From: Desulfocarbo sp964620595
GTDB lineage: Bacteria; Desulfobacterota; Desulfarculia; Desulfarculales; Desulfarculaceae
NCBI GenBank assembly: GCA_964620595.1
Contig: CAZUHP010000004.1
Location: 62,001 to 126,000 of the forward strand
Length of the DNA stretch: 64,000 bases
Reading direction: 5' to 3'
Part shown: in pieces, positions 34,006-42,417 of the stretch
Position numbering within the stretch: the stretch's first letter is position 1
How the letters are laid out: each line of letters begins with the position of its first letter
The notes under the pieces: model-generated
Seen by the model: the letters and a program-made list of their open reading frames with translations, nothing else
What the model was told of the DNA's origin: nothing
Database searches by the model: none
Translations under genes and position numbers: made by a program

Positions 34006-36795
34006 ATGCGCGTAACCCAGGAACTCTACTACCGCAACGCCCTTCGGGACCTGCTCAACATGCGTTTCGAGCAGGTCAGCATCGGCAAGCAGATAGATAC
34101 CGGCCACAAGGTGAACCTGCCCTCGGATGCACCCGCCTACTCGGTGACCATCCTGGACAGCCGCCACCTTATGGCCCAGGTGAGCCAGTACCGCGCCAAC
34201 CTGGAGTCGGCCGCCAACCTGATGACCGCCTCCGAGGAGAACATGAACTCCATCAAGGACCTGTTGGTGCGGGCCAAGACCATAGCCGAGCAGATGGCCA
34301 CCGGCACCATCCAGACCGGCCAGCACGTGGCCACGGCCAGCGAGGTACAGAACATAATCGAAGAGCTGATCAAGGTCGCCAACACCCGGGTGGAGGGCGA
34401 CTACATCTTCTCCGGCTCGCGCACCAAGAGCCCGGCCATAAGCTCCGCCCTGCAGGCCGACAACCCCGCGGAACTCACCATCGACAGCTCCACCGGCAGC
34501 GGCGCCGTGGCCCGGCTCTACCAGGACCCCATCACCGGCCTCTACCACCTGGAGATGACCCGTGACACGGTGGGCGCCAACGCCACGGTGAGTTTCCCGG
34601 TGGCCAACACCCTGGGCGTGAGCACCGGCTTCAACTTCAACCCGGGCGGTTGGACCCAGGTGCAGATGGCCACCAGCAGCCAGGCCGAGGTCCAGCGCAC
34701 CAACAACAGCGTGGCCGGCCCGGGCAGCAACATCTCCACCGTGGTGGGCGAGGAACTCACCTGGCTGGCCGACCCGGCGGTGGGCAACCAGACCTACCGC
34801 ACCGACGGCACCATAACCGTGACCGGCGCGGGCTCGGTGCGGGTCAACGGCGTGGTGTACGCCTTCGTGAACGCCGCCGACCTGGCCAATCAGCTCAACC
34901 AGGCGGCCAGCCCCAACTTCTTCGCCCATGTAAGCGGCAACGACGTGCGGGTGATTTCCAAGGGCACCGGCTCCTTCAACATCGACCTGCCGGTGGGGCC
35001 GGTGACCATCAACGACAACACCACCCTGCAAGAGCTGCAAACCGACATCAACAACGGCGAGGCGGCCACCGCCATGTTCAACATCGACGGCGGCGCCGGC
35101 GCCTTCCCGCCGCTGGCCACCGACACCGTGACCATCGGCACCTACACCTGGACCTGGCAGGAGATAGCCAACGGCGCGGCCCTGGTCACTGCCCAGGACT
35201 ATGCCAACGCCCTGCGCGACTGGGTGAACGCCCACACCTACGAGTACCAGGCCGCGGTCAGCAGCACCGGCGGCGGCGCCGACGCCACGGTGATGCTCAC
35301 CGCCCGGGCGGTGGGCGACGCGGCAAACGGCGTATCCCTGGGCTCCAGCAACGCGGCGGTGACCCACTCCGGCCAGTTCTACGGCGGCTTCGAGGGCACC
35401 GACACCGCCACCACCGGCAGGCTGTACGCCACCGGCACCAGCACCCTGCGCCTGGGCACCACCATCCGGGGCACGGTCATGGAGGTGGCCAGCGACGGCA
35501 CCGTGACGGTGCGCCTGGAGTGGTACGACGACGACGGCGTGTTGCAGACCCAGGACCTGAGCCTGCCCGCCGCCGGCGAGAACAACTCGGTGGCCATAAA
35601 CGGCACCGGCGGCCTCAGCCTGTACCGCAACGACCTGGACTTCTACGAGGGCGCGGTATTCCACCTGGAGGTGGGCCACTACCGCGGCAACGACGAAAAC
35701 CTCTCGGTGAACTTCGCCGAGGGCGGCCGGCTCATCCACAACTGGAACGCCGAACAGATACTGGGCGGGCTCCAGTCCATCAACCTGCTGGGCGCCCAGG
35801 CCACGCCCAACGCCTCCACGGTCAACGGCGGCCTCTACCTGGCCGGCACCTACCGCGGCCTGCGCGACCGGGAGATAACCTTCGACGTGGTTTCCGGCGG
35901 CAGCGTGCCCGGCGGCAGCGTGAAGTTCAAGGTCACCTTCCTGGACGACGAGGGCCAGCAGCACGTGGAGACCATCAGCCTGTCCGGCGCAGGACGGGAG
36001 AACGCGGTGGTGCTGCCCATCAACGGGGTGCGGCCCAAGGTGGACCTAACCGGCCAGACCGCCACCCCCAACCCGGCCAACACCGGTGACGACGTGCTGC
36101 ACCTGGACGGCACCTACCGGGGCCTCACCGACCGCAACTTCACCTTCACGGTCACTGCGGTGAGCGGCAACCAGGTGACCTTCAACGTGACCTGGGTGAA
36201 CGACCAGGGCGTGACCCGCAGCGAGAGCCTGACCACCACCGCCTACGGCTCGGACCACAAGGTGGAGCTGCCCTCCGGCGACGGGGTCTCCTTCTACCTG
36301 ACCCAGGGCACCACCCCCCTGGCGGTGGGAGACTCCTTCACCTACAACATCAAGATGCACCCGGCCAACGCCGGCGACGGCATCTTCTTCTACATCGACA
36401 ACCAGACCTTCAACACCGGTGAGAGCTTCTACTACAAGATCGACCAGAACTCGGTGCACGTGATGGACGCCCTCAACCAGTGGCGCTACACCCTGGCCAA
36501 CGGCACCGCCGAGGAGGCCCAGACCCAGAGCCAGAAGACCCTGGAGGCCCTGGACGTGGCCATCAAGAACATCCTGGACTACATCTCCGAGGCCGGCAGC
36601 CGCAAGAACCGCATCACCACCCGGCGCCAGGTGCTGGACGACCACAAGCTCTACGCCGCGGAAAACCTCAAGAACCTGCAAGACGTGGACGTGACCGAGG
36701 CCTACCTCCAGTTGCGGGCCAACCAGACCGCGTACAATGCCTCCCTCAAGACCATCTCCACCATCTCGGAGCTTTTCCTGGCCAACCTGCTCTAG
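34006..36795 (+). CDS. flgL: Flagellar hook-associated protein 3 (FlgL), very long form
   Basis: 929 residues, versus about 300-400 for most FlgL. The conserved ends are intact. The N-terminal D0/D1 begins MRVTQELYYRNALRDLLNMR, with NLMTASEENMNSIKDLLVRA and VEGDYIFSGSRTKSPA, and the C-terminal D1/D0 ends RKNRITTRRQVLDDHKL and LQLRANQTAYNASLKTISTI. Between about 140 and 790 lies an inserted surface region of beta-rich modules, three of which share the pattern LxLxGTYRGLxDRxxTFxV (about 470, 609 and 697). FlgL forms the hook-filament junction. The enlarged D2/D3-type region would decorate its outside. It is the only flagellar gene in the window, with its own sigma-54 promoter. Confidence 0.92.
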   Translation: MRVTQELYYRNALRDLLNMRFEQVSIGKQIDTGHKVNLPSDAPAYSVTILDSRHLMAQVSQYRANLESAANLMTASEENMNSIKDLLVRAKTIAEQMATGTIQTGQHVATASEVQNIIEELIKVANTRVEGDYIFSGSRTKSPAISSALQADNPAELTIDSSTGSGAVARLYQDPITGLYHLEMTRDTVGANATVSFPVANTLGVSTGFNFNPGGWTQVQMATSSQAEVQRTNNSVAGPGSNISTVVGEELTWLADPAVGNQTYRTDGTITVTGAGSVRVNGVVYAFVNAADLANQLNQAASPNFFAHVSGNDVRVISKGTGSFNIDLPVGPVTINDNTTLQELQTDINNGEAATAMFNIDGGAGAFPPLATDTVTIGTYTWTWQEIANGAALVTAQDYANALRDWVNAHTYEYQAAVSSTGGGADATVMLTARAVGDAANGVSLGSSNAAVTHSGQFYGGFEGTDTATTGRLYATGTSTLRLGTTIRGTVMEVASDGTVTVRLEWYDDDGVLQTQDLSLPAAGENNSVAINGTGGLSLYRNDLDFYEGAVFHLEVGHYRGNDENLSVNFAEGGRLIHNWNAEQILGGLQSINLLGAQATPNASTVNGGLYLAGTYRGLRDREITFDVVSGGSVPGGSVKFKVTFLDDEGQQHVETISLSGAGRENAVVLPINGVRPKVDLTGQTATPNPANTGDDVLHLDGTYRGLTDRNFTFTVTAVSGNQVTFNVTWVNDQGVTRSESLTTTAYGSDHKVELPSGDGVSFYLTQGTTPLAVGDSFTYNIKMHPANAGDGIFFYIDNQTFNTGESFYYKIDQNSVHVMDALNQWRYTLANGTAEEAQTQSQKTLEALDVAIKNILDYISEAGSRKNRITTRRQVLDDHKLYAAENLKNLQDVDVTEAYLQLRANQTAYNASLKTISTISELFLANLL

Positions 36796-37724
36796 GGCAG
36801 GAGCCGCACCCTGAGCCCGTCCCAGGCCACCCGGGCGCTCAGTTCCAGCCCCCGGTCGGCCAGCACCCGCTCCACCACCTCCTGCCAGGAGGCCTGGTCG
36901 CGGGGTATGGGGTAGGGCTCGCCGTCCGGCGCCTGGAGGGGCCGGGCCGGGGGGTACTTCTTCAGCATCCGGTTGGCCGGCTCGTCACCGGGGATCAGGT
37001 CCTGGCAGCTCAGGTGCACGAAGTACACCGCCCCGGGCCGCCAGCGTTCCAGGAGGGGCAGGGCCCGTTGCAGGCTCAGGTGGTTGGGCCGGTTCTCGCG
37101 GGGCTCGTTCAGAAAATGGCACTGGCAGACCAGAAGGTCCAGGCCGCAGAAGGCGTCCGCCTCCCGGGTGGCCACCAGATCGCCGGTGTAGCCCAGGCGG
37201 ACCGTCCGCCCTCCCTGGGCCAGCTCCAGGCGATAGCCCACCGAGCCCTTGGGCATGGGCCCGTGGTCGGTCTTGACCGGCCGGCAGCCCAGCCCGGGCC
37301 CAAAGGGCGCGCCCTCCAGCTCCTCGCCCGGCACGGCCAGGCGCTTCTCCAGGAGGCTGCCCAGCAGATAGCCGAAGCGGGGCTCTATCTGCTCCCAGGC
37401 AGGGGCGGTGGCATAGACCGGGATGGGCCGCCACTCTTCGGGCGCCACCGAGCGGCGGAAGCACAAGAGCTCGTCCAAGCCCAGGAAGTGGTCGCCGTGC
37501 TCGTGGGTGATGAGCACCGCGTCGGGCCGGGGCAGGTCCTCGCGCATGAGCTGGGCGCGCAGGTCCGGCCCGGGGTCGATTAAGATGCGGGCCGGCCCCT
37601 CCAGCCACAGGCTGGTGCGGGTGCGGTATTGGCCGATGGCCCGCAAATGGCGGCAGGTGGCGCAGGGGCAGGCGTGCTCGGGCAGCCCCCAGGCGCCGCC
37701 CGTACCCAGAAATATCAGCTCCAT
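36792..37724 (-). CDS. Metallo-beta-lactamase-fold hydrolase (PhnP-like)
   Basis: 310 residues from the ATG at 37724. It starts MELIFLGTGGAWGLPEHACP, followed by CATCRHLR: the three Cys match the zinc-structural site of PhnP-like proteins. The active-site motif is ITHEHGDHFLGLDE (HxHxDH), with later metal ligands in LGYTGDL and HLS. PhnP hydrolyses cyclic phosphate in phosphonate breakdown, but no phn genes are nearby, so a general cyclic phosphodiesterase role is as likely. Its stop overlaps the flgL stop by 4 bp in convergent orientation. Confidence 0.88.
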   Translation of the reverse strand: MELIFLGTGGAWGLPEHACPCATCRHLRAIGQYRTRTSLWLEGPARILIDPGPDLRAQLMREDLPRPDAVLITHEHGDHFLGLDELLCFRRSVAPEEWRPIPVYATAPAWEQIEPRFGYLLGSLLEKRLAVPGEELEGAPFGPGLGCRPVKTDHGPMPKGSVGYRLELAQGGRTVRLGYTGDLVATREADAFCGLDLLVCQCHFLNEPRENRPNHLSLQRALPLLERWRPGAVYFVHLSCQDLIPGDEPANRMLKKYPPARPLQAPDGEPYPIPRDQASWQEVVERVLADRGLELSARVAWDGLRVRLLP

Positions 37725-37778
37725 ATGATATAATTCCTCCAGGTGGAGCGGCCCGGGCGGCCGGCGAAAGGTGCAGGC

Positions 37779-37979
37779 ATGAAATCCAAGGCCAAGGAAG
37801 AAAAACCTCCCAAGCTGCGCATCTCGGCGGTGGTGGTCATGGACGTGGACTCCCTGGAGAAGGCCCGCGCCAAGGCCGCCCAGCACGGCATGCCCTTTCC
37901 CGTGTACCTGGAGCAGGCGGTCCGCCTGTACGGCAAGTACCTGGACAAGAAGATAACCGTGCTGGCCCGCCCCATCTGA
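37779..37979 (+). CDS. Small protein of unknown function (66 residues)
   Basis: Starts at ATG 37779 with GAAAGGTG upstream; an in-frame GTG at 37743 is possible. Lys-rich N-terminus (MKSKAKEEKPPKLR), then a predicted strand-helix-helix: ISAVVVMDVDSLEKARAKAA and FPVYLEQAVRLYGKYLDKK. The strand followed by two helices recalls ribbon-helix-helix DNA-binding proteins, which would make it a possible small regulator. Not established. Divergent from the metallo-hydrolase. Confidence 0.6.
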   Translation: MKSKAKEEKPPKLRISAVVVMDVDSLEKARAKAAQHGMPFPVYLEQAVRLYGKYLDKKITVLARPI

Positions 37980-38091
37980 GCCAGGGCCCGCCCCTGCCCC
38001 TCAAGTCCCTCCCTTACCTTAGCACCAGGCGCCTGCGGGCGGAACCCGCCCCAAGCCCTTCCGGGGCCGGGGGGCCGCGGCCGGGCGGTCC

Positions 38092-39447
38092 CTACAGCTT
38101 GAACTTGAAGATGAAGTCCAGCTGCAAGCGGTCCTCGCGGTTCTCCGGCCCCACCATGGTGTCGGTCTGGAACCAACTCAGGCGCGCCTGCCAGGGGTCA
38201 TAGAGCTGGTAGCGCACCTGGGCCTTGTAGCCCTTGCGGTTGGCCCCGTAGAAGTCGCCGTCGCTCACCGCGCCGATGACCGCATCGGGCTCTATCTGGG
38301 CGTATTTGAAATACACGGCCCAGTCGCCCGCTCTCTTGGCCCTGCCCAGTTTGAAGCCGGTGGACCAGGCGGTGTCGTGGCCAGAGGGCACCCCACCGGC
38401 CAGGTTGCGGATGTAGTCCAGCCACAGCCTGCCGGGCAGCCCCGCCAGCCTGAAGTCCAGGAAGGCGAGGCCCTGCGCCAGCTTGTAGTCATAGAGGTAG
38501 TTGCCGTCCGGACCCACGCTGTTGCCCGCGCTGGAGCCCTCCACCCGGCTCAGGTCGCTCTTGGCCAGGTTCTGCCAGTCATAGTAGGACCCGGCCAGGG
38601 TCCACTTGAAGCTGGGGGACAGGTTCATCTCCGCCCCGGCCTGCCAGATGAAAAGGTAGGCGTCCTGGGTCTTGCCGTTCTCGGCCACCACCATCTGGCC
38701 CAGGTGCAGGAAGGGCTGGAAACTCCGCCAGCCTCGGTACTGGTAGCGCTGGTACATTCCCTCGGGGTTCACGTCCGGGTCCCACATGATGTCGGTGTGC
38801 AGGAAGGTGTTCTTGAACTTGCCCGCGGTCAGCTCCAGGCCGGGCGCCCACCTGGGCTCGAAGGTGGCGTAGATGCGGCCGATGAACACGTCCTTGTTGT
38901 TGAACTCGTTGTCCAGGGACTGGTTGGAGGTGCGGCCGGGCTGCCAGTTGCGGCTGCCCTTGCCGTCATCGAACCAGGAGCCGCTGGAGGTGGTCAGCAT
39001 GGAATGCAGGCTGATCTCGTCATTGAGCCGGTAGTCGCCGAAGATGCGCCAGCGCAGGCGGAAGCGGTGGCGGTCGGCCAGTTCGTCGCCCCCGGCCTGG
39101 CGGTTGTAGATACCCTCGTAGCGCAGCCGGAAATCGGTGGCAAAGGCGAACCGGTCGCCGAAGACCTCCTTCAAGCCGGCGGGCCTGGCCGGCCGGTCGG
39201 AGCCGGCGGCCACCTTGTCCACCTTGGCCCGCTCAGCAGCGGCGGCCTCTTGCCGCCGGCCCAGCGCCTGCTTGAGCCGCTCGATCTCGGCGGCCTGCTT
39301 CCTCAGCATCTCCTGCTGGGCGGCCACGGTCCCGGCCAGCTTGTCCAGCCTTTCCATCAGCTCGCCCAGGCGGTCGGCCGCCGCCGGCGCGGGCCAGGCC
39401 AGGCCCACCAGGGCCGCCGCCAGCAAAACCCCCATCACTTTCCTCAT
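38092..39447 (-). CDS. Putative outer-membrane porin with N-terminal coiled coil
   Basis: 451 residues from the ATG at 39447. Signal peptide about 1-24 (VLLAAALVGLAWPAPAAA). A coiled coil follows (about 28-62, LGELMERLDKLAGTVAAQQE), then a long beta-barrel pattern of alternating Tyr/Arg/Asp strands from about 85 on (FATDFRLRYEGIYNRQ, FRLRWRIFGDYRLND), ending in a C-terminal strand FIFKFKL with terminal aromatic-basic pattern. This matches the putative-porin family of delta-type bacteria. It would form a diffusion channel in the outer membrane, with the coiled coil reaching to peptidoglycan. Confidence 0.86.
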   Translation of the reverse strand: MRKVMGVLLAAALVGLAWPAPAAADRLGELMERLDKLAGTVAAQQEMLRKQAAEIERLKQALGRRQEAAAAERAKVDKVAAGSDRPARPAGLKEVFGDRFAFATDFRLRYEGIYNRQAGGDELADRHRFRLRWRIFGDYRLNDEISLHSMLTTSSGSWFDDGKGSRNWQPGRTSNQSLDNEFNNKDVFIGRIYATFEPRWAPGLELTAGKFKNTFLHTDIMWDPDVNPEGMYQRYQYRGWRSFQPFLHLGQMVVAENGKTQDAYLFIWQAGAEMNLSPSFKWTLAGSYYDWQNLAKSDLSRVEGSSAGNSVGPDGNYLYDYKLAQGLAFLDFRLAGLPGRLWLDYIRNLAGGVPSGHDTAWSTGFKLGRAKRAGDWAVYFKYAQIEPDAVIGAVSDGDFYGANRKGYKAQVRYQLYDPWQARLSWFQTDTMVGPENREDRLQLDFIFKFKL

Positions 39448-39554
39448 GGCTCGTGCTCTCTCCCTTTTCTTGTCCGCGAACCGCCGGCCCACCAACCACC
39501 CGCGGCCGGCGGCGGTCCGACATGATAACCCAAGCCGGCCAAGGTGGCGGCCCC

Positions 39555-39587
39555 AAAAAGAACGCGCCAGGGCAGGGCCCTGGCGCG
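39555..39587 (-). terminator. Intrinsic terminator after iorB
   Basis: On the minus strand: an 11-bp perfect GC stem CGCGCCAGGGC / GCCCTGGCGCG (39587-39577 with 39573-39563), 3-nt loop, then TTCTTTTT (39562-39555). It lies 20 bp past the iorB stop. Confidence 0.88.
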
Positions 39588-39607
39588 GATTGCGGGTCGA
39601 GATTTGC

Positions 39608-40201
39608 TCAGGCGGCCTGGGCGGCCTTGAAGCCCAGGTCAAAGGCCTTCAGGTTGGAGGCCACGAAGCGCTCCTTGGTGTTTTGGCGAATCATCTTCTT
39701 GATGGACTTCACCGGCACCGCCAGCCCGCCCGCGGCGAACAGGGCCCCCAACATGACCATGTTCAGGCTCAAGGGGTTCTGGGCCTTCTCGGCCAGTTCC
39801 TGGCCGTCAAAGGCGATGACCCGGTTGACCTTCCGCTTGAGTATCTTCACCGACTCCTCGGGCGGGGGATAGGAGGCGGCGCCGATGGCCACCGTGAAGG
39901 GCGGCAGGGGCCGGGTGTTGGTGATGACCAGGGTGTCCTTGTGGCACTTGGACAGGATGCGCAGGGCCTCCACCGGCTCGAAGCTCACCAGGATGTCGGC
40001 CTCGCCCTCGGCCACGATGGGGCTCTTGGCTCCGCCCAGGATCACCGCGGACTCCACCACGCCGCCACGCTGGGCCATGCCGTGAATCTCGCTGACCACC
40101 ACGGGCAAGCCGGCGTCCAGGGCCGCCATGCCCAGAAGGTTGCTGGCCAGGAGGTTTCCTTGGCCGCCCACGCCTACGTTGATTATGCGCTGGGTCTTCA
40201 T
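39608..40201 (-). CDS. iorB: Indolepyruvate:ferredoxin oxidoreductase, beta subunit
   Basis: 197 residues, one domain of the pyruvate-ferredoxin oxidoreductase gamma type: RIINVGVGGQGNLLASNLLG at the start, SEIHGMAQRGGVVESAVI, and ILVSFEPVEALRIL. With IorA it oxidatively decarboxylates aryl-pyruvates (indolepyruvate, phenylpyruvate, 4-hydroxyphenylpyruvate) to aryl-acetyl-CoA and reduces ferredoxin. Separated from iorA by 10 bp and followed by a strong terminator. Confidence 0.93.
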   Translation of the reverse strand: MKTQRIINVGVGGQGNLLASNLLGMAALDAGLPVVVSEIHGMAQRGGVVESAVILGGAKSPIVAEGEADILVSFEPVEALRILSKCHKDTLVITNTRPLPPFTVAIGAASYPPPEESVKILKRKVNRVIAFDGQELAEKAQNPLSLNMVMLGALFAAGGLAVPVKSIKKMIRQNTKERFVASNLKAFDLGFKAAQAA

Positions 40202-40211
40202 GGTTCCCTCC

Positions 40212-42113
40212 CTAGCCCACGTTCTTCACCGGCAGGATCGCGTTCTCGGGGCAAATCTGGGCACAGAGCGCGCAGCCGATGCATTGCAGGGTATTTATCT
40301 TGGCCTTGCCGTTGTCCAGGTACATGGCCGGGCAGGCCACCTTCTTGATGCAGTCCAGGTGGCCCTTGCACTTGGCCTCGCTCACCTGGAAAGGCTTGCG
40401 GGTCTTGGGCGCCACCCGGCGGGCGAAGAGCGGGCACAGCTCCTTGGAGATGATCACGCTCACGCCCTCGTATGCCACCGCCTCCTTGATGGCCGCGATG
40501 GAGGCCTTGATCTTGAAGGGCTTGATGGTGGTGACGTGCTGCACCCCCAGGCCCCGCACCAGGGCCTCTATGTCGATGTGGGTGGTGCTGTCGCCCAGCT
40601 TGGCGGTGTCCACCCCGGGATGGGGCTGGTGGCCGGTCATGGCGGTGGTGCCGTTGTCCAGGATGACCAGGGTGAAGTTGTGGTTGTTGTGCACCGCGTT
40701 CACCAGGCCGGTGATGCCCGAGTGGAAGAAGGTGCTGTCGCCAATGAAGCTCACCACCTTCTTGTCGGTGGCCCGGGCGAAGCCGGCGGAACTGGATACC
40801 GACGAGCCCATGCAGATCAAGAAGTCGGCCATGCTGATGGGAGGCAGGAGCCCCAGGGTGTAGCAGCCGATGTCAGTGGGATGGATGGCCTCGGGCCCCA
40901 CCGCCTCCTTGACCGCGTAGTAGGTGGCGCGGTGGGGACAGCCGGGGCACAGGTTGGGCGGCCGGCCCGGCAGGGCGGGCAGGCCCTTGGTGCTGACCGG
41001 CTTGGTGGGCTGGTACTCGAAGCCGAAGGTCTTGGCAATGGCCTCGCGCACCAGGCGGGGATTGTACTCGAAGGCCCGGCTCAAGAAGGCCGGCGGCGCC
41101 ACGTCCACGCTCTGGGCGAGGACCCTGCCGTCCTTGCCCACGATCTCCACCTCTATCTTCTGGCGCTGGGCGATGGCCCGGCAGGCCTCCTCCAGGAGGG
41201 GATCCAGCTCCTCCACCACCAGCAGCTTGTCCACGCTCTTGAGGAAGCGGGCGATCTTCTTTTCGGGCAGGGGCCAACTGAAGCCGATCTTGAGCACCTT
41301 GACCTGGTTCTTGGCGCCCAGTTCCTCCAGGGCGTCGCTCACGTAATGGGCCGCCACCCCGCTGGTGATGATGCCCAGCTTGCCCCGGCCGCTGAGCTTG
41401 TTCCAGGGGCTCTTCTCGCTGATGGCCTGGGCCTTCTTGAAGATGTTCAGGAGCCTCAGGTGCAGCTTGCGGCTCACCGCGGGCACGGTGACGTAGTGCA
41501 TGGGGTTCTTCTGGAACTCGCTGCTCAGCTTGGGCTTCTTGGGCCGCTCAAAGGGAACCGCCTCCCGGGTGTGGTTGACCCGGGTGGTGGTGCGCAGCAG
41601 CACCGGGGTAGCCAGCTCTTCGGAGAGGTCGAAGCCGTACTTGACCATCTCCTTGGCCTCCACCGGGTCGGCCGGCTCCAGCATGGGCAGGCCCGAGAGG
41701 CGGGCGTAGTGGCGGTTGTCCTGCTCGTTCTGGCTGGAAAAGAGCGAAGGATCGTCCGCGGTGAGGATCACCATGCCCGCCTGGGTGCCCACGTAGGCCA
41801 GGGTCATCAGGGGGTCGGCCGCCACGTTGACGCCCACGTGCTTCATGGTGCACAGGGTGCGCAGCCCGGCCGCGGCGGCGCCCGCCGCGCACTCCAGGGC
41901 CACCTTCTCGTTGGTGGAGTACTCGAAATAGTACAGGGCCTTGTCCGGGCTCTGCTTCTTCAGCCGATACAGGGTGTCCGGCACCTCGGACGAGGGCGTC
42001 CCCGGGTAGCAGGTGGCAAAGGCCAGGCCCGCCTCCAAGGCCCCGCGCACTATGGCCTCGTTGCCCAGGAGCAGGTGGCTCTTGCCGCCGGATGGGGTCA
42101 GGAGCTTATCCAT
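40212..42113 (-). CDS. iorA: Indolepyruvate:ferredoxin oxidoreductase, alpha subunit
   Basis: 633 residues, normal length. The N-terminal pyrimidine-binding domain includes CYPGTPSSEVPDTL and ADDPSLFSSQNEQDNRHYA. The thiamine diphosphate site is GDSTFFHSGITGLVNAVHNN with ILDNGTTAMTGHQPHPG. The C-terminal ferredoxin domain binds two 4Fe-4S clusters (KGHLDCIKKVACPAMY and LQCIGCALCAQICPEN). Catalyses the TPP chemistry and electron exit to ferredoxin. Promoter and palindrome upstream (42183-42260). Confidence 0.96.
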   Translation of the reverse strand: MDKLLTPSGGKSHLLLGNEAIVRGALEAGLAFATCYPGTPSSEVPDTLYRLKKQSPDKALYYFEYSTNEKVALECAAGAAAAGLRTLCTMKHVGVNVAADPLMTLAYVGTQAGMVILTADDPSLFSSQNEQDNRHYARLSGLPMLEPADPVEAKEMVKYGFDLSEELATPVLLRTTTRVNHTREAVPFERPKKPKLSSEFQKNPMHYVTVPAVSRKLHLRLLNIFKKAQAISEKSPWNKLSGRGKLGIITSGVAAHYVSDALEELGAKNQVKVLKIGFSWPLPEKKIARFLKSVDKLLVVEELDPLLEEACRAIAQRQKIEVEIVGKDGRVLAQSVDVAPPAFLSRAFEYNPRLVREAIAKTFGFEYQPTKPVSTKGLPALPGRPPNLCPGCPHRATYYAVKEAVGPEAIHPTDIGCYTLGLLPPISMADFLICMGSSVSSSAGFARATDKKVVSFIGDSTFFHSGITGLVNAVHNNHNFTLVILDNGTTAMTGHQPHPGVDTAKLGDSTTHIDIEALVRGLGVQHVTTIKPFKIKASIAAIKEAVAYEGVSVIISKELCPLFARRVAPKTRKPFQVSEAKCKGHLDCIKKVACPAMYLDNGKAKINTLQCIGCALCAQICPENAILPVKNVG

Positions 42114-42182
42114 GAGTTCATTCCTCCAACCCGTTTTAGGTAGCTTGAACGACGCCGCGGCCCCGCCGGCCGGGCGTTTGGC

Positions 42183-42211
42183 GCTGTAAAAAGGGCCGGT
42201 GCCAGGGTCAA
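42183..42211 (-). promoter_or_regulatory. Candidate promoter for iorAB
   Basis: Minus strand TTGACC (42211-42206), 17-bp spacer, TACAGC (42188-42183). The -35 is 5/6. Transcription would begin near 42176, 63 bp before the iorA ATG. The palindrome at 42226-42260 lies just upstream of the -35. Confidence 0.5.
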
Positions 42212-42225
42212 TCCAGGCCCGGACA

Positions 42226-42260
42226 GGGTAGTTACATGTTAGCTACAAAATAACTATCCC
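42226..42260. promoter_or_regulatory. Imperfect palindrome between iorA and the GNAT gene, candidate operator
   Basis: Arms GGGTAGTTA (42226-42234) and TAACTATCCC (42251-42260) pair with one bulged base. Between them is a further direct copy TAGCTAC (42240-42246) of TAGTTAC (42229-42235). AT-rich, and centred about 67 bp upstream of the predicted iorA start, a usual place for an activator. Confidence 0.45.
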
Positions 42261-42269
42261 GAATGTAGA

Positions 42270-42284
42270 CGGGTTCAAGTCCCG
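42270..42284 (+). other. T-arm-like hairpin CGGG-TTCAAGT-CCCG
   Basis: A 4-bp stem with a 7-base loop TTCAAGT identical to a tRNA T-loop pattern. No D-arm, anticodon arm or matching acceptor strand can be drawn around it, so it is not a tRNA gene. Either a tRNA fragment or chance. Confidence 0.35.
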
Positions 42285-42359
42285 GTGTCAAGGGTAAAAA
42301 GGCCAGAAAGGCCACCAAAGGCCCTCGAAAAAGTATTTGTGCGGTCCAGGCCCCTCCCG

Positions 42360-42388
42360 TTGACAAGCCCCACCGGGGGTGCTACCAC
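42360..42388 (+). promoter_or_regulatory. Candidate promoter for the GNAT gene
   Basis: TTGACA (42360-42365), 17-bp spacer, TACCAC (42383-42388). Perfect -35, weak -10 (3/6). Start near 42395, leaving a short leader of about 23 bp to the ATG at 42418. Confidence 0.5.
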
Positions 42389-42417
42389 ATAGCGGGACCA
42401 TGCAACGGGGTGAACAA

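Larger units (their letters stand above)
42114..42417. other. 304-bp divergent control region iorA / GNAT gene
   Basis: Contains the iorA promoter (42183-42211), the palindrome (42226-42260), the T-arm-like hairpin (42270-42284), a short stretch with aaggcc repeats (42299-42323) and the GNAT promoter (42360-42388). No protein gene is seen in it. Confidence 0.6.

Noticed and set aside
36792..36795. Fusion of flgL and the metallo-hydrolase
   Set aside because: They are on opposite strands with a 4-bp stop overlap; simply convergent.
42183..42211. Sigma-54 promoter for iorA (TGGCACC on the minus strand)
   Set aside because: The -24 half fits, but the -12 GC is replaced by TT, so the sigma-70 reading is preferred.
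42215..42292. Possible tRNA gene around the T-arm-like hairpin
   Set aside because: No D-arm, anticodon stem or complementary acceptor strand could be drawn; only the T-arm pattern is present.
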